Part shown: in pieces, positions 46,275 through 56,805 of the stretch
How positions within the stretch are numbered: position 1 is the first letter of the stretch
Layout: each line of letters opens with the position of its first letter
Assembly: GCA_013306675.1 (NCBI GenBank)
Contig: JABLUY010000068.1
Coordinates: 84,042-148,041, forward strand
Reading direction: 5' to 3'
DNA length: 64,000 bases
Source of the DNA: Thraustochytrium sp. TN22
Lineage: Eukaryota; Sar; Bigyra; Thraustochytrida; Thraustochytriidae
Notes under the pieces: generated by a model
What the model saw: only the letters and a program-made list of their open reading frames with translations
Told to the model about the DNA's origin: nothing
Database searches by the model: none
Program-made: the position numbers and the translations under genes

Positions 46275-47294
46275 CTACACCAAGGGCCCCAGGGCCTCCT
46301 CCAACTTGTCCCAGAGCAAGCGCTTCTGCTCTTCGCTGTCAGCAGACGGCTCAACAGGGATGGACTCCGCAGGGCCAGTGCGCGAGCGGCGCGAGGAGCC
46401 AGGACCGAAGAAGGCCTTCTGGATAATGTCAGGGGCGTTCGAGGCCGTGGCGTGAAGCAAACCGCAGGTGCCGTCCTCGGCAGACTGGGACATGAAGCGC
46501 ATGAAAAAGGGGAGAAAGGGCCCGCGAGGGAGGCCGCCGTGCTGCGCAGTGGTCACCTGCAGGCCGGTGGCCGCCACACCAGGGTGCGCGACGAGCGCGA
46601 GGATGTTGGGGTGGCCCATCTCCTCCATCTTGTCCGCGATCGCGTACATGGCCACCTGCATGGCCAGCTTCGTCTGCTGGTAGCGTACCCAGCGTGGGCC
46701 CGTGCCGGGGCGGCCCTGCGCGTCGCCGCCCAGGTTGCCGCCGTTGCGCTCCAGATACTCGGCCTGCAGCGGCGGGCCGAAGCGCGCGATGCTTGAGTGG
46801 CCCACTACCCGGCTCTGGCCGTCCTCTTGCTCCGCCGACACCAGCAGCGGGAAGAGCTCCTTGAAGAGCAGCATCTGCGAGATGACGTTGGTCTGCATCT
46901 GCACATCGTAGCCGTCCTCCGTGGCGCGGTCCTCCAGCGCCATGACGCCCGCGTTCAGTACGAGCGCGTTCACCTTGGGCACGCTCTCGCGCACCTGCTC
47001 GGCTGCCGTGCGCACCGAGTCCAGGCTCATCAAGTCGCATTCCACGTGCTCGAATTCCGCCGTCGGGTGCTGCTTCTGAAGCTCGCGCAGCGCCGAGTCT
47101 GCGCGCGAGCTCTTGCGGTTTAACATCACCACGCGCGCGCCCTTGCCTGCCACAGCGTCTGCCAGGACGCGGCCCGTGCCGGACGTCGTCCCGGTCACCA
47201 CTACGACCTTGCCCGCCATGTTTGGTATCGCCGCCAGCTCATCCTGAAACCACCGTGTCTTCTTCACCGTTGGCTTCGTGTATCCGGCGCCCAT
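46275..47294 (-). CDS. Short-chain dehydrogenase/reductase, copy 1
   Basis: 339 residues, intronless, start MGAGYTKPTVKKTRWFQDEL. NAD(P)-binding motif TGTTSGTGRVLA (TGxxxGxG), Asp after beta-3 in HVECDLMSLDSVR, LNAGVMAL (NAG motif), the catalytic Ser region VVGHSSIARFG, and the YxxxK pair in RYQQTKLAMQVAMYA. The C-terminus carries FFMRFMSQSAEDGTCGLLHA and a family-specific tail ending LWDKLEEALGPLV. It looks like the WWOX/retinol-dehydrogenase/protochlorophyllide-reductase type of classical SDR; substrate unknown. Gly2 with Thr6 fits an N-myristoylation consensus. It is closest to copy 2, 517 bp upstream on the same strand, sharing the GGNLGGDA stretch. A (CT)n tract lies right before the ATG (47301-47320). 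Confidence 0.92.
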   Translation of the reverse strand: MGAGYTKPTVKKTRWFQDELAAIPNMAGKVVVVTGTTSGTGRVLADAVAGKGARVVMLNRKSSRADSALRELQKQHPTAEFEHVECDLMSLDSVRTAAEQVRESVPKVNALVLNAGVMALEDRATEDGYDVQMQTNVISQMLLFKELFPLLVSAEQEDGQSRVVGHSSIARFGPPLQAEYLERNGGNLGGDAQGRPGTGPRWVRYQQTKLAMQVAMYAIADKMEEMGHPNILALVAHPGVAATGLQVTTAQHGGLPRGPFLPFFMRFMSQSAEDGTCGLLHATASNAPDIIQKAFFGPGSSRRSRTGPAESIPVEPSADSEEQKRLLWDKLEEALGPLV

Positions 47295-47759
47295 GCTTGT
47301 GCTCTCTCTCTCTCTCTCTCTTTCTTTCTTCACAAGAACCTCGTTCAGGCTTTGCTGGCCGGGCTGCACTGCACGGCGCAGTGGAGCGCCCCCTTCCTTG
47401 GCCGACAGCTCCCGAGGTTGCGCGAGGATGCGCGAGGTTGTCCGAAGTTGCGCAAGGTTGACGAGCTTTCCCTGTTCTTCGTCCCTGTGCGTCCCTGGCG
47501 TCCGTGATGGTTCCCCGGGTTCTGTGCTACACTCACACACTCACAGTCAACTCAAATTCGGACTCGGACTCGGACTTGCAGTCTGACTCCGACCCGGCCG
47601 CCAGCCACTGCAGTGCGGCCAGCGCAGGCCCTCAGTGACTTCCATGCGGTAGCTTTGTCCACAAGAAAAGTAAGGAAGGCAAGATCAGACCCAGCGGCCC
47701 GAGAAAGCGAGAACAAAAGAGGAATCATTTTTGCGCAGGCCTACAATTTGAGGGTGGGC

Positions 47760-47802
<43 letters not shown>

Positions 47803-47811
47803 CGCTCATCA
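47295..47811. other. Spacer between SDR1 and SDR2 with hexamer and trinucleotide repeats
   Basis: It holds the SDR1 promoter region with GCGCGAGGTTG-type repeats (about 47412-47460) and a TCGGAC hexamer run (47560-47593). A (GTT)n run of about 14 units (47762-47803) sits just beyond the SDR2 stop, in its probable 3' UTR. Confidence 0.6.
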
Positions 47812-48834
47812 TCAGGCGGCAAAGGGGCCGAGCGCCTGGGCCATCTTGGCCCAAAAGAGGTCCTTCTGCGCGGTGTCGTCCGCGGCGGGCTCGAGCGGGA
47901 GCGATTCGGCCGGACCCTTGGAGCGGTTCTGAGCAGGGCCGAAGAAGGCCTTCTGCTGGACGTCAGCCGCACCCGACGCCGTGGCGTGCAGCAGGCCGCA
48001 CGTGCCGTCCTCCGCCGACTGCGAACTGAAGCGCATGTACAGGTGCGTGATGAGGCCGCTCGGCAGGCCGCCGTGCTGAACCGTGGTGACCTGCAAGCCC
48101 GTGGCCGCCACGCCCGGGTGCGCGACGAGAGCCAAGATGTTCGGATGACCCAGCTCGACCATCTTGTCTGCGATCGCATACATGGCCACCTGGATGCCCA
48201 GCTTCGACTGCTGGTACCGATCCCAGCGAGGACCCTCGGTGGGCGACTTGCCGCTCGGCGCGTCGCCGCCCAGATTACCACCGTTCTTCTCCAGGTACTT
48301 GGCCTGCAGCGGCGCGCCGAAGCGAAACAGGCTCGAATGACCCACCACGCGGCTCTGGCCGTCTTCGCGCTCCGCAGCAACCAGAAGCGGAAACAGCTCC
48401 TGGAAGAGCAAGAACTGTGCGATCACGTTCGTCTGCATCTGCACGTCGTAGCCGTCCTCGGTGGCGCGGTCGTCCAGCGCCATGACGCCCGCATTGAGCG
48501 CCAGCGCATTCACCTTGGCCACCTGCGCCCGCACCTGCGCGGCCGCCGCGCGCACCGACCGCAAACTCATCAGGTCGCAGTCCACGTGGTCGATTTTCGC
48601 TCCCGGGTGCGCCTCTCGCAGCTCTTGAAGCGCCGCCTCCGCACGCGCACTTTTGCGGTTCAGCATCACCACATGCGCGCCCTTGGACGCCACGGCGCCC
48701 GCCAGAACACGGCCCGTGCCCGAGGTCGTTCCGGTCACCACCACCACCTTACCGCTCATGTCCGGCACGCTCTGCAGCTCTTGCTTGAACCATCGCGTCT
48801 TCTTCGCCGGCGGCTTCGCGTACGCAGTGCCCAT
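47812..48834 (-). CDS. Short-chain dehydrogenase/reductase, copy 2
   Basis: 340 residues, intronless, start MGTAYAKPPAKKTRWFKQEL. All SDR residues are intact: TGTTSGTGRVLA, DCDLMSLRSVRAAA, LNAGVMAL, VVGHSSLFRFG and RYQQSKLGIQVAMYA. It ends TAQKDLFWAKMAQALGPFAA. The sequence between GGNLGGDA and RWDRYQQSK has a short insert (PSGKSPTEGP), placing it with copy 1. The 5' leader holds (CTTG)n repeats (about 48840-48892). Its last ~30 codons and 3' flank recur as a plus-strand fragment at the right window edge. Function as for copy 1. Confidence 0.92.
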   Translation of the reverse strand: MGTAYAKPPAKKTRWFKQELQSVPDMSGKVVVVTGTTSGTGRVLAGAVASKGAHVVMLNRKSARAEAALQELREAHPGAKIDHVDCDLMSLRSVRAAAAQVRAQVAKVNALALNAGVMALDDRATEDGYDVQMQTNVIAQFLLFQELFPLLVAAEREDGQSRVVGHSSLFRFGAPLQAKYLEKNGGNLGGDAPSGKSPTEGPRWDRYQQSKLGIQVAMYAIADKMVELGHPNILALVAHPGVAATGLQVTTVQHGGLPSGLITHLYMRFSSQSAEDGTCGLLHATASGAADVQQKAFFGPAQNRSKGPAESLPLEPAADDTAQKDLFWAKMAQALGPFAA

Positions 48835-49745
48835 GATGCCTTGCGACCTTGCTTGCTGCTTGCTTGCTTGCGTGCTTGCTTGCTTGCTCGCGTGCGATCC
48901 GAGCTTGGAGGTCTGCTGCGCGGCCAAGTTGCAGGTTTGCTGTGCAGGCGCGATTGCCGATCTGCTACGCCAGCTCTGCAGAGTCTTGCTGCGCGAGCCG
49001 CTCGGTCATTTTGCGCAGCTCCACCTGCACGCCCATCCTCGCCGCCCCGGCTTCGTACGAGCGGGACTGGGCCAGGGTGTCTCTACGCATGATGCGCGCG
49101 AACATGGAAGGCGACGAGTCGTTCTTCGAGGGACGACTGGGGGTACCAGCGCAGCAGGTGGTAACGTTATGGTCACACAACTCTGACAGTGAGGCCGGGT
49201 GTCGGCCGGGTTGGAGTGGCCGCGAAAGTACACGCGCCCCGGCAGGTGCTCTAGGCCTAGCGGATGAGCTGTCGGATGGATCCTTGGAAGGCTTGGAGCA
49301 GCCGACGCGCAGGTATGCGCAAAAGCGAGCAGGGAATCCGTGCTGCGTGCACGTGCCAGTCTCTGGCGTGCAGCCGCGCGGTCCGACAAGCCGGGACAAT
49401 CTGGCGTGCCGAGAACACGGCGCTTCCGCAGCTCTGAGCCGCGTTCACGTGCCAACGTCCGAGGGTCGCTCCGACGGGGTCGCCCGACCACGAGGATACG
49501 CGTGGGTTTGCCGCCGTGGCCAGTTGGCAGGGCGGGCAGATCATGTCATAACTCCGCGGCGGTTCTGCAGCTTTGACCCGGTCGCGCGTCCATGGTATGC
49601 CACGCCCGGCCAGCGCCGCTCCGACTTCAAGTCGGATACATCACGTGGATGCGCCGACAGCAGCCCTGCATGTGTCGCTTGTTTCAAGCTGACTGCAAAA
49701 TATTGTTCAACGATGATCATCATCAGAATCTGCGTTGGTGCCGGT
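48835..49745. other. Intergenic region with (CTTG)n repeat
   Basis: CTTG/TGCT repeats (about 48840-48892) upstream of SDR2, then DNA without a supportable gene. Confidence 0.45.
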
Positions 49746-51926
49746 CTAGGGCTCCGCAGGGTCGTCGCGCCATGACCCGATAGCTAGCTTCTCAAGAGCA
49801 CGTTTTGGCCGTCGTAGCTTTGGAAACGTCGCATGAGCCGCTTGGGCGAGCTCGACCGCACCTTCGCTGACAAGGGCCTTGCGCAACTCCGGGTCAATGG
49901 CCATGTTTGCAAGAGTGCCGCATCCGGCATCTTGCACGGTGAGGGACTCGGGATGAGCGCGCAGGGCGGAAAGGACGCACTGCAGCGCAAAAGAGTTGCC
50001 TCTGAGCTTGCGCTTGTTCGGGTGGTGCTTGAGGAGGTTCTGCAGCGCTTCGCACGCACTCGCCTGGACGCTGCAGTCAGTAGGGTGAGCGCTCATGGCG
50101 AGGAAAATGTAGCCATCGGCGCTGACGTCCAGCATAATGCGCTGCCGGTTCCCGCGGTCGCGGGCCATCACATGGAACGCGCCGCAAGCAGCAGCTTGGA
50201 GACCGGCGTCGTGCGGGAAGGCGCGCATGGATGAGGCAATGCGCTCGCAGGCTCCGTGCTTCCTCCCGAGGGTCCGCTTGTACCGCTCGCTTTGAGCGAG
50301 CTCGCGGAGTGCGGCGCATGCGGTCGTCTGCAACGAGACCGCGAAGACATGCGCGCGCATTGCGTCGATGACACGGGCGCCGGCATCAAGTTCAGGACCC
50401 AGCATGTGTCGATTACGGTCGCTCTGCGACGCGCAGAGCATGAGCACGCCGCAAGCCGCCTCCTGCAGGTCTGCATCGTGAGGGTGCGTCCGCATCGCGC
50501 GGCACGTCAGCTTGCCAATGGAGAAGCTCGTGTCCTGAATTGCCGAGTCGCGGCAGGCAGCCCCGCGCAGCCCGGTCAGCGAGAAGCGGAGCACATCCAG
50601 GGCAGGCGTGAGGATGGCCACCCGCTGCTCGCGAATCAGAATGCCGCTGACCTTGGCGAGCACGCGGCCCCTGCGAGCGGCCTCGCGAAGCGCGTCCGCA
50701 CTCGGGACCACTGCGTCTGGGTCCTCTTCGGTCTCGGCTTGGAGCATGTCCCGCAGCTGGCGCAGCGCCTGCTCGCCGGCAGCCAGGACTGGGTGCTCGA
50801 TCTTGGAGAGCAGGGTGCGAACCTTGCCTGCAGGCGTCGTATCGACGGCTGGGGCTTGGGAGCGCACGACAGCAGGAGCCCGAACGCGGCCGATGGACCT
50901 GCGGAGCACAGCACCCACGGTCCGACGCGCGGCCGCAGCTCGTGCAGGCGCCGTGGGTGACGGCCGGGGAGGCGCAGGAGCAGTTAGCGTGGCCGCGCCA
51001 GAGCTGGGCTGCACGCGCGCCCGGTCCTCGAGGGAGGCCGCCATGTCGCGAACGGAGGGCCGCACGAGCTCCTCCTCCATCACCGCGACGGTGATTACGC
51101 GGGCCGAGCCTTGGCTCGAGGGCTGCGCGCGGGGGAGCGCCGAGCCCGCGCACTGCGCCGGGTCGATCACAACGCCCTTGACCACGATCTGGCCTGGCCA
51201 GGCTATCTTGGACTTTGAACCACGCTTGCCCTTTTGGGTGCTCCTGCGCGCGCCGACAAGGTCGCCGAGCTGCTTCGAGATGGAGGTGCGCTTGCTGCCG
51301 CGGCGCTCGCACGTCGCGAGCTGAAGGCTCTGTGCGGACTCTAGCTCCTCGACGAGTCTTTTCACGGCTCGGCGCACGGCGCTTTGCCCACGGCGGCGCT
51401 GCTCCCCATGACCCAGGTCCGGGTGGCGGCGCGCCATTTCCAGTACGTTTTCAACGAGCTCGACATCGACACCGGGAGAATCCAGGTCGAGGATCTGCTG
51501 CAGCAGGTCGAGCAGCTCGGCATGCTCGTCCAGGGCGTCAGCCTCTGCGCCGACGTCGGCGCTCTCGAACTGCAGGCGGCGCAGCGCGAAACAGATGTGC
51601 GTCAGCTCGGTGCTCAGCAGTGCCGTCTCCGCCTCGACCAGCGCCTTGCGCGCCTCGCCGGCCTTGAGCAAGGTCACGACCCTGCGATTGACGTCCATGC
51701 CCTTGTGTGTCGTGGGCACGGCCTCGGCCACGAGGCGGTGCAGCTCCCTCACGGGCGGCCCGGCCAGGTCCAGGTCGTCCTCGCCGAGGCTCTGAGCGAG
51801 CTTCGACACGGCGGCGCCCACGCGCGCGGCCTGCCGCCGGCACACCGGCGCCGCCTCGAGGCGGTCCGCCGCCTCCCGCAGCAGCTCTTTGGCGCCCTCG
51901 AGCTCTCCCCCCCTCGCGACCATCAT
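49746..51926 (-). CDS. Armadillo/HEAT-like repeat protein, unassigned
   Basis: 726 residues from the ATG pair at 51926; the frame remains open upstream without an ATG, so an upstream exon is possible. The N-terminal ~270 residues are helical (LLREAADRLEAAPVCRRQAA, LDEHAELLDLLQQILDLDSP), then comes a Ser/Lys/Pro-rich linker. The C-terminal ~300 residues contain tandem ARM-like repeats spaced about 42-45 residues apart, each with an alternating phrase: MRTHPHDADLQEAACGVLML, MRAHVFAVSLQTTACAALRE, MRAFPHDAGLQAAACGAFHV, MSAHPTDCSVQASACEALQN, LRAHPESLTVQDAGCGTLAN. This HPxxxxxQxxACxAL pattern is typical of leucine-rich ARM arrays in protist proteins. A scaffold role is likely; the partner is unknown. 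Confidence 0.78.
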   Translation of the reverse strand: MMVARGGELEGAKELLREAADRLEAAPVCRRQAARVGAAVSKLAQSLGEDDLDLAGPPVRELHRLVAEAVPTTHKGMDVNRRVVTLLKAGEARKALVEAETALLSTELTHICFALRRLQFESADVGAEADALDEHAELLDLLQQILDLDSPGVDVELVENVLEMARRHPDLGHGEQRRRGQSAVRRAVKRLVEELESAQSLQLATCERRGSKRTSISKQLGDLVGARRSTQKGKRGSKSKIAWPGQIVVKGVVIDPAQCAGSALPRAQPSSQGSARVITVAVMEEELVRPSVRDMAASLEDRARVQPSSGAATLTAPAPPRPSPTAPARAAAARRTVGAVLRRSIGRVRAPAVVRSQAPAVDTTPAGKVRTLLSKIEHPVLAAGEQALRQLRDMLQAETEEDPDAVVPSADALREAARRGRVLAKVSGILIREQRVAILTPALDVLRFSLTGLRGAACRDSAIQDTSFSIGKLTCRAMRTHPHDADLQEAACGVLMLCASQSDRNRHMLGPELDAGARVIDAMRAHVFAVSLQTTACAALRELAQSERYKRTLGRKHGACERIASSMRAFPHDAGLQAAACGAFHVMARDRGNRQRIMLDVSADGYIFLAMSAHPTDCSVQASACEALQNLLKHHPNKRKLRGNSFALQCVLSALRAHPESLTVQDAGCGTLANMAIDPELRKALVSEGAVELAQAAHATFPKLRRPKRALEKLAIGSWRDDPAEP

Positions 51927-52261
51927 GCCGGCCTCCACGGCGTCCACGGCGGAGTTTCCGGCATCTGCGAGCCCGCTGCCGCGGGTGGCAGTGCAGAGCA
52001 GTTGGCCAAGGCGCGATCGAGGCTTGGGTTGGTTAAGTTTTAAAAAAGTTAGTAGCCTGTGTGCGTTGTATTGTTGCAAGTTGCTTGATCGGGCTGTGAC
52101 TCGAGGTGAATAACTTACTCGTAAATGCAACTTGCCGGCGCGTGCCCCGCTGCTGGGCGGCCGCAGCCTGCGCCTGATCACGGCTGACTGACGCGTCGGA
52201 CGCGCCGCCGGGCCGCCGCGCTTCAATCACTGGTTTGGCACAGTGGCAGCTTCGCAGTCAA

Positions 52262-54112
52262 TCACGGGCACTGGCTGCCAGACACACTGCACGCGGCGCT
52301 TCTCAAGTTGCGCAATGCGCTGTCCGAGTCCGAGGCCGAGTCACGCGTCGAGTCTGTCGCCCCGGCACTGGCAGTGCCCCGCGTGGAGCGCAGCGAACCG
52401 GGCCCAGCTCGCTCCAAAGCAGGCCTGGCCTGGCCTGGCCGGGAGGCGCTGCACGCGCGAACTGCGGACGCGGAGATGGAGCTCCGTTCGAACCCGTCAT
52501 GTCTTGGTGCAGGATACAGATCTACTTGGTCACTGCATTCCTTGAAGACGTAGGCCTCGTACTCGTGAAGCTTGACGCCGGTAACCAGTTTGAAAGGCTG
52601 CTCAATGGTGTGCGCAGAGCAACCCCAAAAGGATGCGCCGGTGACCTCGTCAAACCTGTGCACGATGAAGTTGAAAAGCTCGCAGTCGCTCGAGTCCGCG
52701 CATGCCTTTGCGCACTCCGCGTAGCCGTCAACAAGCGCGGCCGTCCAGCTGTGGTCATTGTGTCCGTGAGCCAATTCCACGCTATGCAGATTGAGCCTAG
52801 GAAACGTCCACGATCCCGTCCTTCCCCGGGCCTCAAAGACGCATTTTGATGGGATTGTGGGCGCACCTGTCGTGGGCTCCACCGTCGGGCTCCTCGTGGG
52901 GAACGTCGTGGGGAGGGTCGTCGGGAGCGGTGTGGGAAACTCCGTTGGACTGCTGCTTGGGTACTGTGTAGGATGCTCCGTCGGCGACGCGGTTGGGTAA
53001 GGTGTCGGCATCGTCGGCAACTGCGTCGGAAGGTGCGTGGGGAGCTCCGTTGGAGCCTCCGTGGGCAAGACGGTCGGCGATCTTGTCGGAGAAGCTAGCG
53101 GATGCTCTGTAGGCGAGCTGGTGGGCACGCTTGTGGGCGTAAGGGTACACCTGGACGGTCCGGAAACCCACGCTCCGCTCCGCCTCGCAGTTTTCCCGCT
53201 CACGGCACTGAACATATAGCACCTGTTTTTGGCGCCCTGGTATGACCAGCCGATGCACGTCTGGAAGGCGGCGCAGACAGCCTGGCATTGCGCTGCATCG
53301 TCCACAACTGCGTATCGTGGCACGGTGACTGGCACGCCTTCGTAAACATAGGCCTCGTCGTTGCAAGCTTGCGACACGTCGCGCGTGCCGTCCCTCGCAG
53401 AAGAGCAGACGAGGCTTTTGATGACATCGGAGGCTGCCTCGGGGGTGTTCAGGTCGCTTGGCACATTCATGAGCGGATAGAGGACGTCGCCGGCCATCGG
53501 GATGTACGCCTCGTTGCCCAGAGGAACGTAGATGACCAGTGCGCCTTGTGCCACGAGGTCGGCAACGATGCGCTCATAGCATGCCTGGTTTGCTGCAGCA
53601 GACGCCTCATTGGCTGCCTCATAGCCGCACGGCTGCTTGACGTACTTGCTGTCCGAAGAGACGATGTTTTGGTTGCCGTCGGAGAAAAGCAGCACAACTT
53701 TCGCCGCCTCTACGCGCCCGGACACCTCAAAGGTGGTTTGGGCTTAGCTCATGGCGTAGAGTAGATTGCTTTTATCTTCTTCAACATCACTGCGCAGCTT
53801 CTTGATCTGCTTTTGTAGCTTGTCCAAACTTTGCGCCGCGCCGGCATTGAGTGATTTCCATTTGTGGTCCCTCTTGCCGAAGCTGAAGGCTGTAACATGA
53901 TCCGCGTCTACGCCGATGGCGAGCTCGGTAGATACCGCCAAAGCGATCTCCTGCGCCTTTGCAAAGCTACTTTCAGGGACCGACGCGTCCAACATCATGA
54001 CCACGTCCAGCGGCCCGCACGCCGCTGGCACTCCCGTCGTCCCCGGAAGCGCCGCCGCCGCCGCAAGATGCACCACGGCGATTGCCGTCGCGAGTGCACG
54101 CACATGCCTCAT
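52262..54112 (-). CDS. Secreted vWA-PAN/Apple protein with Pro-Thr spacer, interrupted by an in-frame TAA
   Basis: A start at 54112 gives a signal peptide (ALATAIAVVHLAAAAAL) and a von Willebrand A domain (DVVMMLDASVPESSF; later AAKVVLLFSDGNQNIV). A TAA at 53744-53746 falls inside this domain, after NLLYAMS; the same frame continues at once with AQTTFEVSGRVEAA, so no intron explains it. After the vWA comes a PAN/Apple-like module (VDDAAQCQAVCAAFQTCIGW, NRCYMF), about 95 residues of Pro/Thr/Ser repeats (SPTEHPTQYPSSSPTEFPT), and a second PAN-like module (YAECAKACADSSDCELFNFI). The first MIDAS Ser pattern is incomplete. Such secreted PT-repeat proteins are common in stramenopiles. Either a recent pseudogene, a polymorphism or a base error; the last ~60 residues are low complexity. 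Confidence 0.72.
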
Positions 54113-54772
54113 GGTAAGCGTTCAGAAAGTCGAGCCAAACAAAGCTCGCGATTAAGCTCGCCTGCCGCCAAGCTCGCCAGCTGGTTGGGCTGGGTTGCTT
54201 GGCGGCTGCTCGCTGCTCTTCGTCTCGAATTGCTCGCTCGACGAACGAAAAAGCGAGTCTGCTCAGGCTGAGCCTCTGAAGGGAGAAAAGCCCGGACAGC
54301 GGAGGGAACGGCGGCGCGTTGCCGCCTGACCCTCGCTCGTGTCGGAGCCCGCGCGGAGCCTGCGCTGTCCTGACGGGGCTGCTGCTCGCGCGGCGGCGTC
54401 TAGGGGACCAGTCTGACAGGGTGTAGCCCGGAGGCCTGGCCGGGCCGGGCAATGTGAAAAAATCCGGTCCTGGCCCGGTGGCGCCACCGGGAGGGGGTAT
54501 TCGCGGCGCAACGCCGGGCGCTTTGTTTTTCCGGTCCCGGTCGCGCGACGGGGCGCAACCCGGTGAGGCGGCGGGGCGTGGCAAGGTGATGGGGCGGGTC
54601 AGGCTCGGCGGAGCGGCGAGCCCAGCCCGGAGGGGGAGTGGGCCAGGCTCGGTCATGCGAACGAGTCGAGCCCGGCCGGGGCCGGCCGGGGTCAGCTCTG
54701 TCAAGGGCAAGAGCGAAGCTCGGTCTCGAGACCGGGCAAGTTTTGTTCCTTTCAAGTTCCCTAGCTAGCTAG
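54113..54772. other. Intergenic region with GC-rich imperfect repeats
   Basis: No gene. GGGCCGGGC/CCCGGT-type motifs recur between about 54430 and 54700; CTAGCTAGCTAG lies next to the end of the downstream gene. Confidence 0.4.
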
Positions 54773-56427
54773 CTACCAGGTAAGGTCGCGGTTCTCTGCG
54801 TGCGAGAGGGTGGCAGGATACTCTTGCTCCTGCCTGGCGCGCGTGGTGCTGTGCTTTTCCTCGGCCCTCTTGCGCTTCTCGTTGAGCTCCTCCTCCGCCT
54901 TCTCCTTGGAAGTGAGCATGTTATTCAAGGACGCGCCAACATCGAAGGTCCTAGTGTCTGCCTTGTCGTTGCCGGGCTCCTCGTTCCTCGTGAAGTGCTT
55001 GAACTAGGCATAGCAGCGGTCGAAAAGGGCAAAGGCCTGGCCGTGAGCGCCTTTGTGCGCATGGGAGCCCTCAGCTGTGCCCTTGGCGCGCCGCACGATG
55101 CATGCCCAGAGCCACGCAAGCTGGACGCGGGTCACCAGGCCAAGGAACTGCGTCGTGGTGACGTCGGAGTTCTTAAGCGTCGTCCACGCAGGTGCGGACG
55201 GCGGCAGGAAAGCGACCGCCGCCCAGGCCATGAGGAGCTCCATCACCTCCTTGTCGACCTCTGCGCTCTTAGTCAAGTGCTCGCGTTAGCTCGCCATCTC
55301 ACAAGTCTTCGCCGCATCTCGCCTCTTCACCACTTACTGGAGTCCCAACGGAAGATGCATGCCTTGTGCACGCCCTCGGCGTCCCTCTGCAGCGAGGGGC
55401 TGATCTGGAGCGTGCCACGCTGGTCCGGCGTCTCCAGCACTGGAAACAGGCGCTTGTCCTGGTGCGGTGCCCACTCCTTGGCGCTGGCGGTGTTGTCCAA
55501 GCCGCTGGGCACGCCTGCGAGCGCCACAGCGGAGTGCTGCTCCTCGCCGTGCACGCTGCAAATCGCCTCGTACTGGTCCAGGAAGAGCTGGAGTCGCTGG
55601 GTGACGTCCTTGCTGAACTTGGTGCGTACCGCGGACACGTAGACGCCCACGCCCTTCAGGATGCGCTCATTGCCGGCGAGCTGGCGCCAGAAGACGGTGT
55701 AAACCTCTTCGTACATCTTCTGCTTCGCGGGTGTAGCCCGCGACAGGACGCTCTGCGCCCGGCCTGGTCGCTCAAAGAAGCGCTGCCGGTGTTCCGTCGT
55801 CACGTCGCGCGCGGCCTCCATCGCCTCGCCCAGGTACGTACGCAGAAAGGCGGCCTCCATCGTGCTGATGAAACACTTTTTCGCCCCGCGATAACGTTGA
55901 CGCCATGCCGTCGAAAAGATCATGCCGCCGTCCCTGAGGAGGTCTGCGCCGAGGGCAACGAGCTGCCGTTGGATCAGGACAGTCAAGTCGGCCTCCGTGC
56001 GCTTTTGAACCTGCTGGAGGTGGGACGCGTAGAGCTTCGAGACACCGTCAATCGCGGACACGGCGGCAATGGAATCCGCCATCAGGCGCACGTCCTGCAA
56101 TTGTGACTTGGCGATTGCGAGGATCCGCATGCCAATGGACTCCATCTGCGAGGCAGCCATGACGGCATCCTGATCATGGGTGTTGGCTGGAGTCGGCGTC
56201 GCCGACCGAGAGCTCGAGTACTCCGTGGCCAGAGAAGGCGAACGTTGCTCCGGTGGAATGGGGGGCGGTGACCACGGCTGCTGCGGCTGGTGATGGTCTT
56301 GGTGCTGCTGCTGCTGGTACTGGTGCTGGTGCTGGAGCTGGAGCTGGAGCTGGAGCTGGAGCTGCTGCTGCTGGTGCTGGACTTGCTGGGTTCGGCTCTT
56401 GGTGCTGGTCTGGCAGCTGGTGCTCAT
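54773..56427 (-). CDS. Unrecognised Gln-rich/helical protein, two introns
   Basis: complement(join(54773..55003, 55097..55260, 55338..56427)), 494 residues. Residues about 10-50 are Gln/Leu repeats (QLQLQLQLQLQHQHQYQQQQ), followed by a Pro/Ser linker and a helical core: MESIGMRILAIAKSQLQDVR, YASHLQQVQKRTEADLTVLI, KQKMYEEVYTVFWRQLAG, VSAVRTKFSKDVTQRLQLFL. Intron 1 (77 bp, gtaagt...gcgcag) joins DS to KVDKEVMELLMAWAAVAF. Intron 2 (93 bp, gtgcgg...gcctag, with a strong pyrimidine tract) removes a frame that would otherwise stop, and joins to FKHFTRNEEPGNDKADTR. The last exon ends in a charged helix (TSKEKAEEELNEKRKRAEEK). Both joins keep the frame. Family not recognised; an upstream exon is possible. 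Confidence 0.65.
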
Positions 56428-56649
56428 CCAGCTTTCCACGCCTCTTCGGCGGCTTACGCTGCGTTTGCTTGCGCGGCATTCTTCGTGGCGAGCTCGACGA
56501 AGATATGCAGCTAGAACGCGACGAGCACAGGCTCTACGTGATCGCAGCTTCGACGCTCAGCCGCGCCTCGCCCCGCGTCACGGTTCTGTTCGCCCTGTGG
56601 CGTGCGCAGAGGGCGCAACCATCGTCCCGAGGATTTGGGCGCGAGGAGC
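56428..56649. other. Short spacer between the Gln-rich gene and a candidate plus-strand gene
   Basis: No distinct signal seen. A divergent arrangement is possible if the plus-strand frame at 56650 is real. Confidence 0.3.
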
Positions 56650-56765
56650 ATGGTCCATGGTTGGAGGTCGCTACGCGCGAGAGCGGCCGGCGCGCGAGAA
56701 GGGCCACGCGCGTGGCCGTCGGCAGCACGCTGTGCCGCGCTCTCGCGTCCGCGCTCAGAGAGCAA

Positions 56766-56805
<40 letters not shown>

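Noticed and set aside
55004-55006. In-frame TAG in the Gln-rich gene taken as the gene end or a nonsense mutation
   Set aside because: A gtgcgg donor upstream and a strong pyrimidine tract ending exactly at this TAG make it the acceptor of an in-frame intron, and a coiled-coil exon follows.
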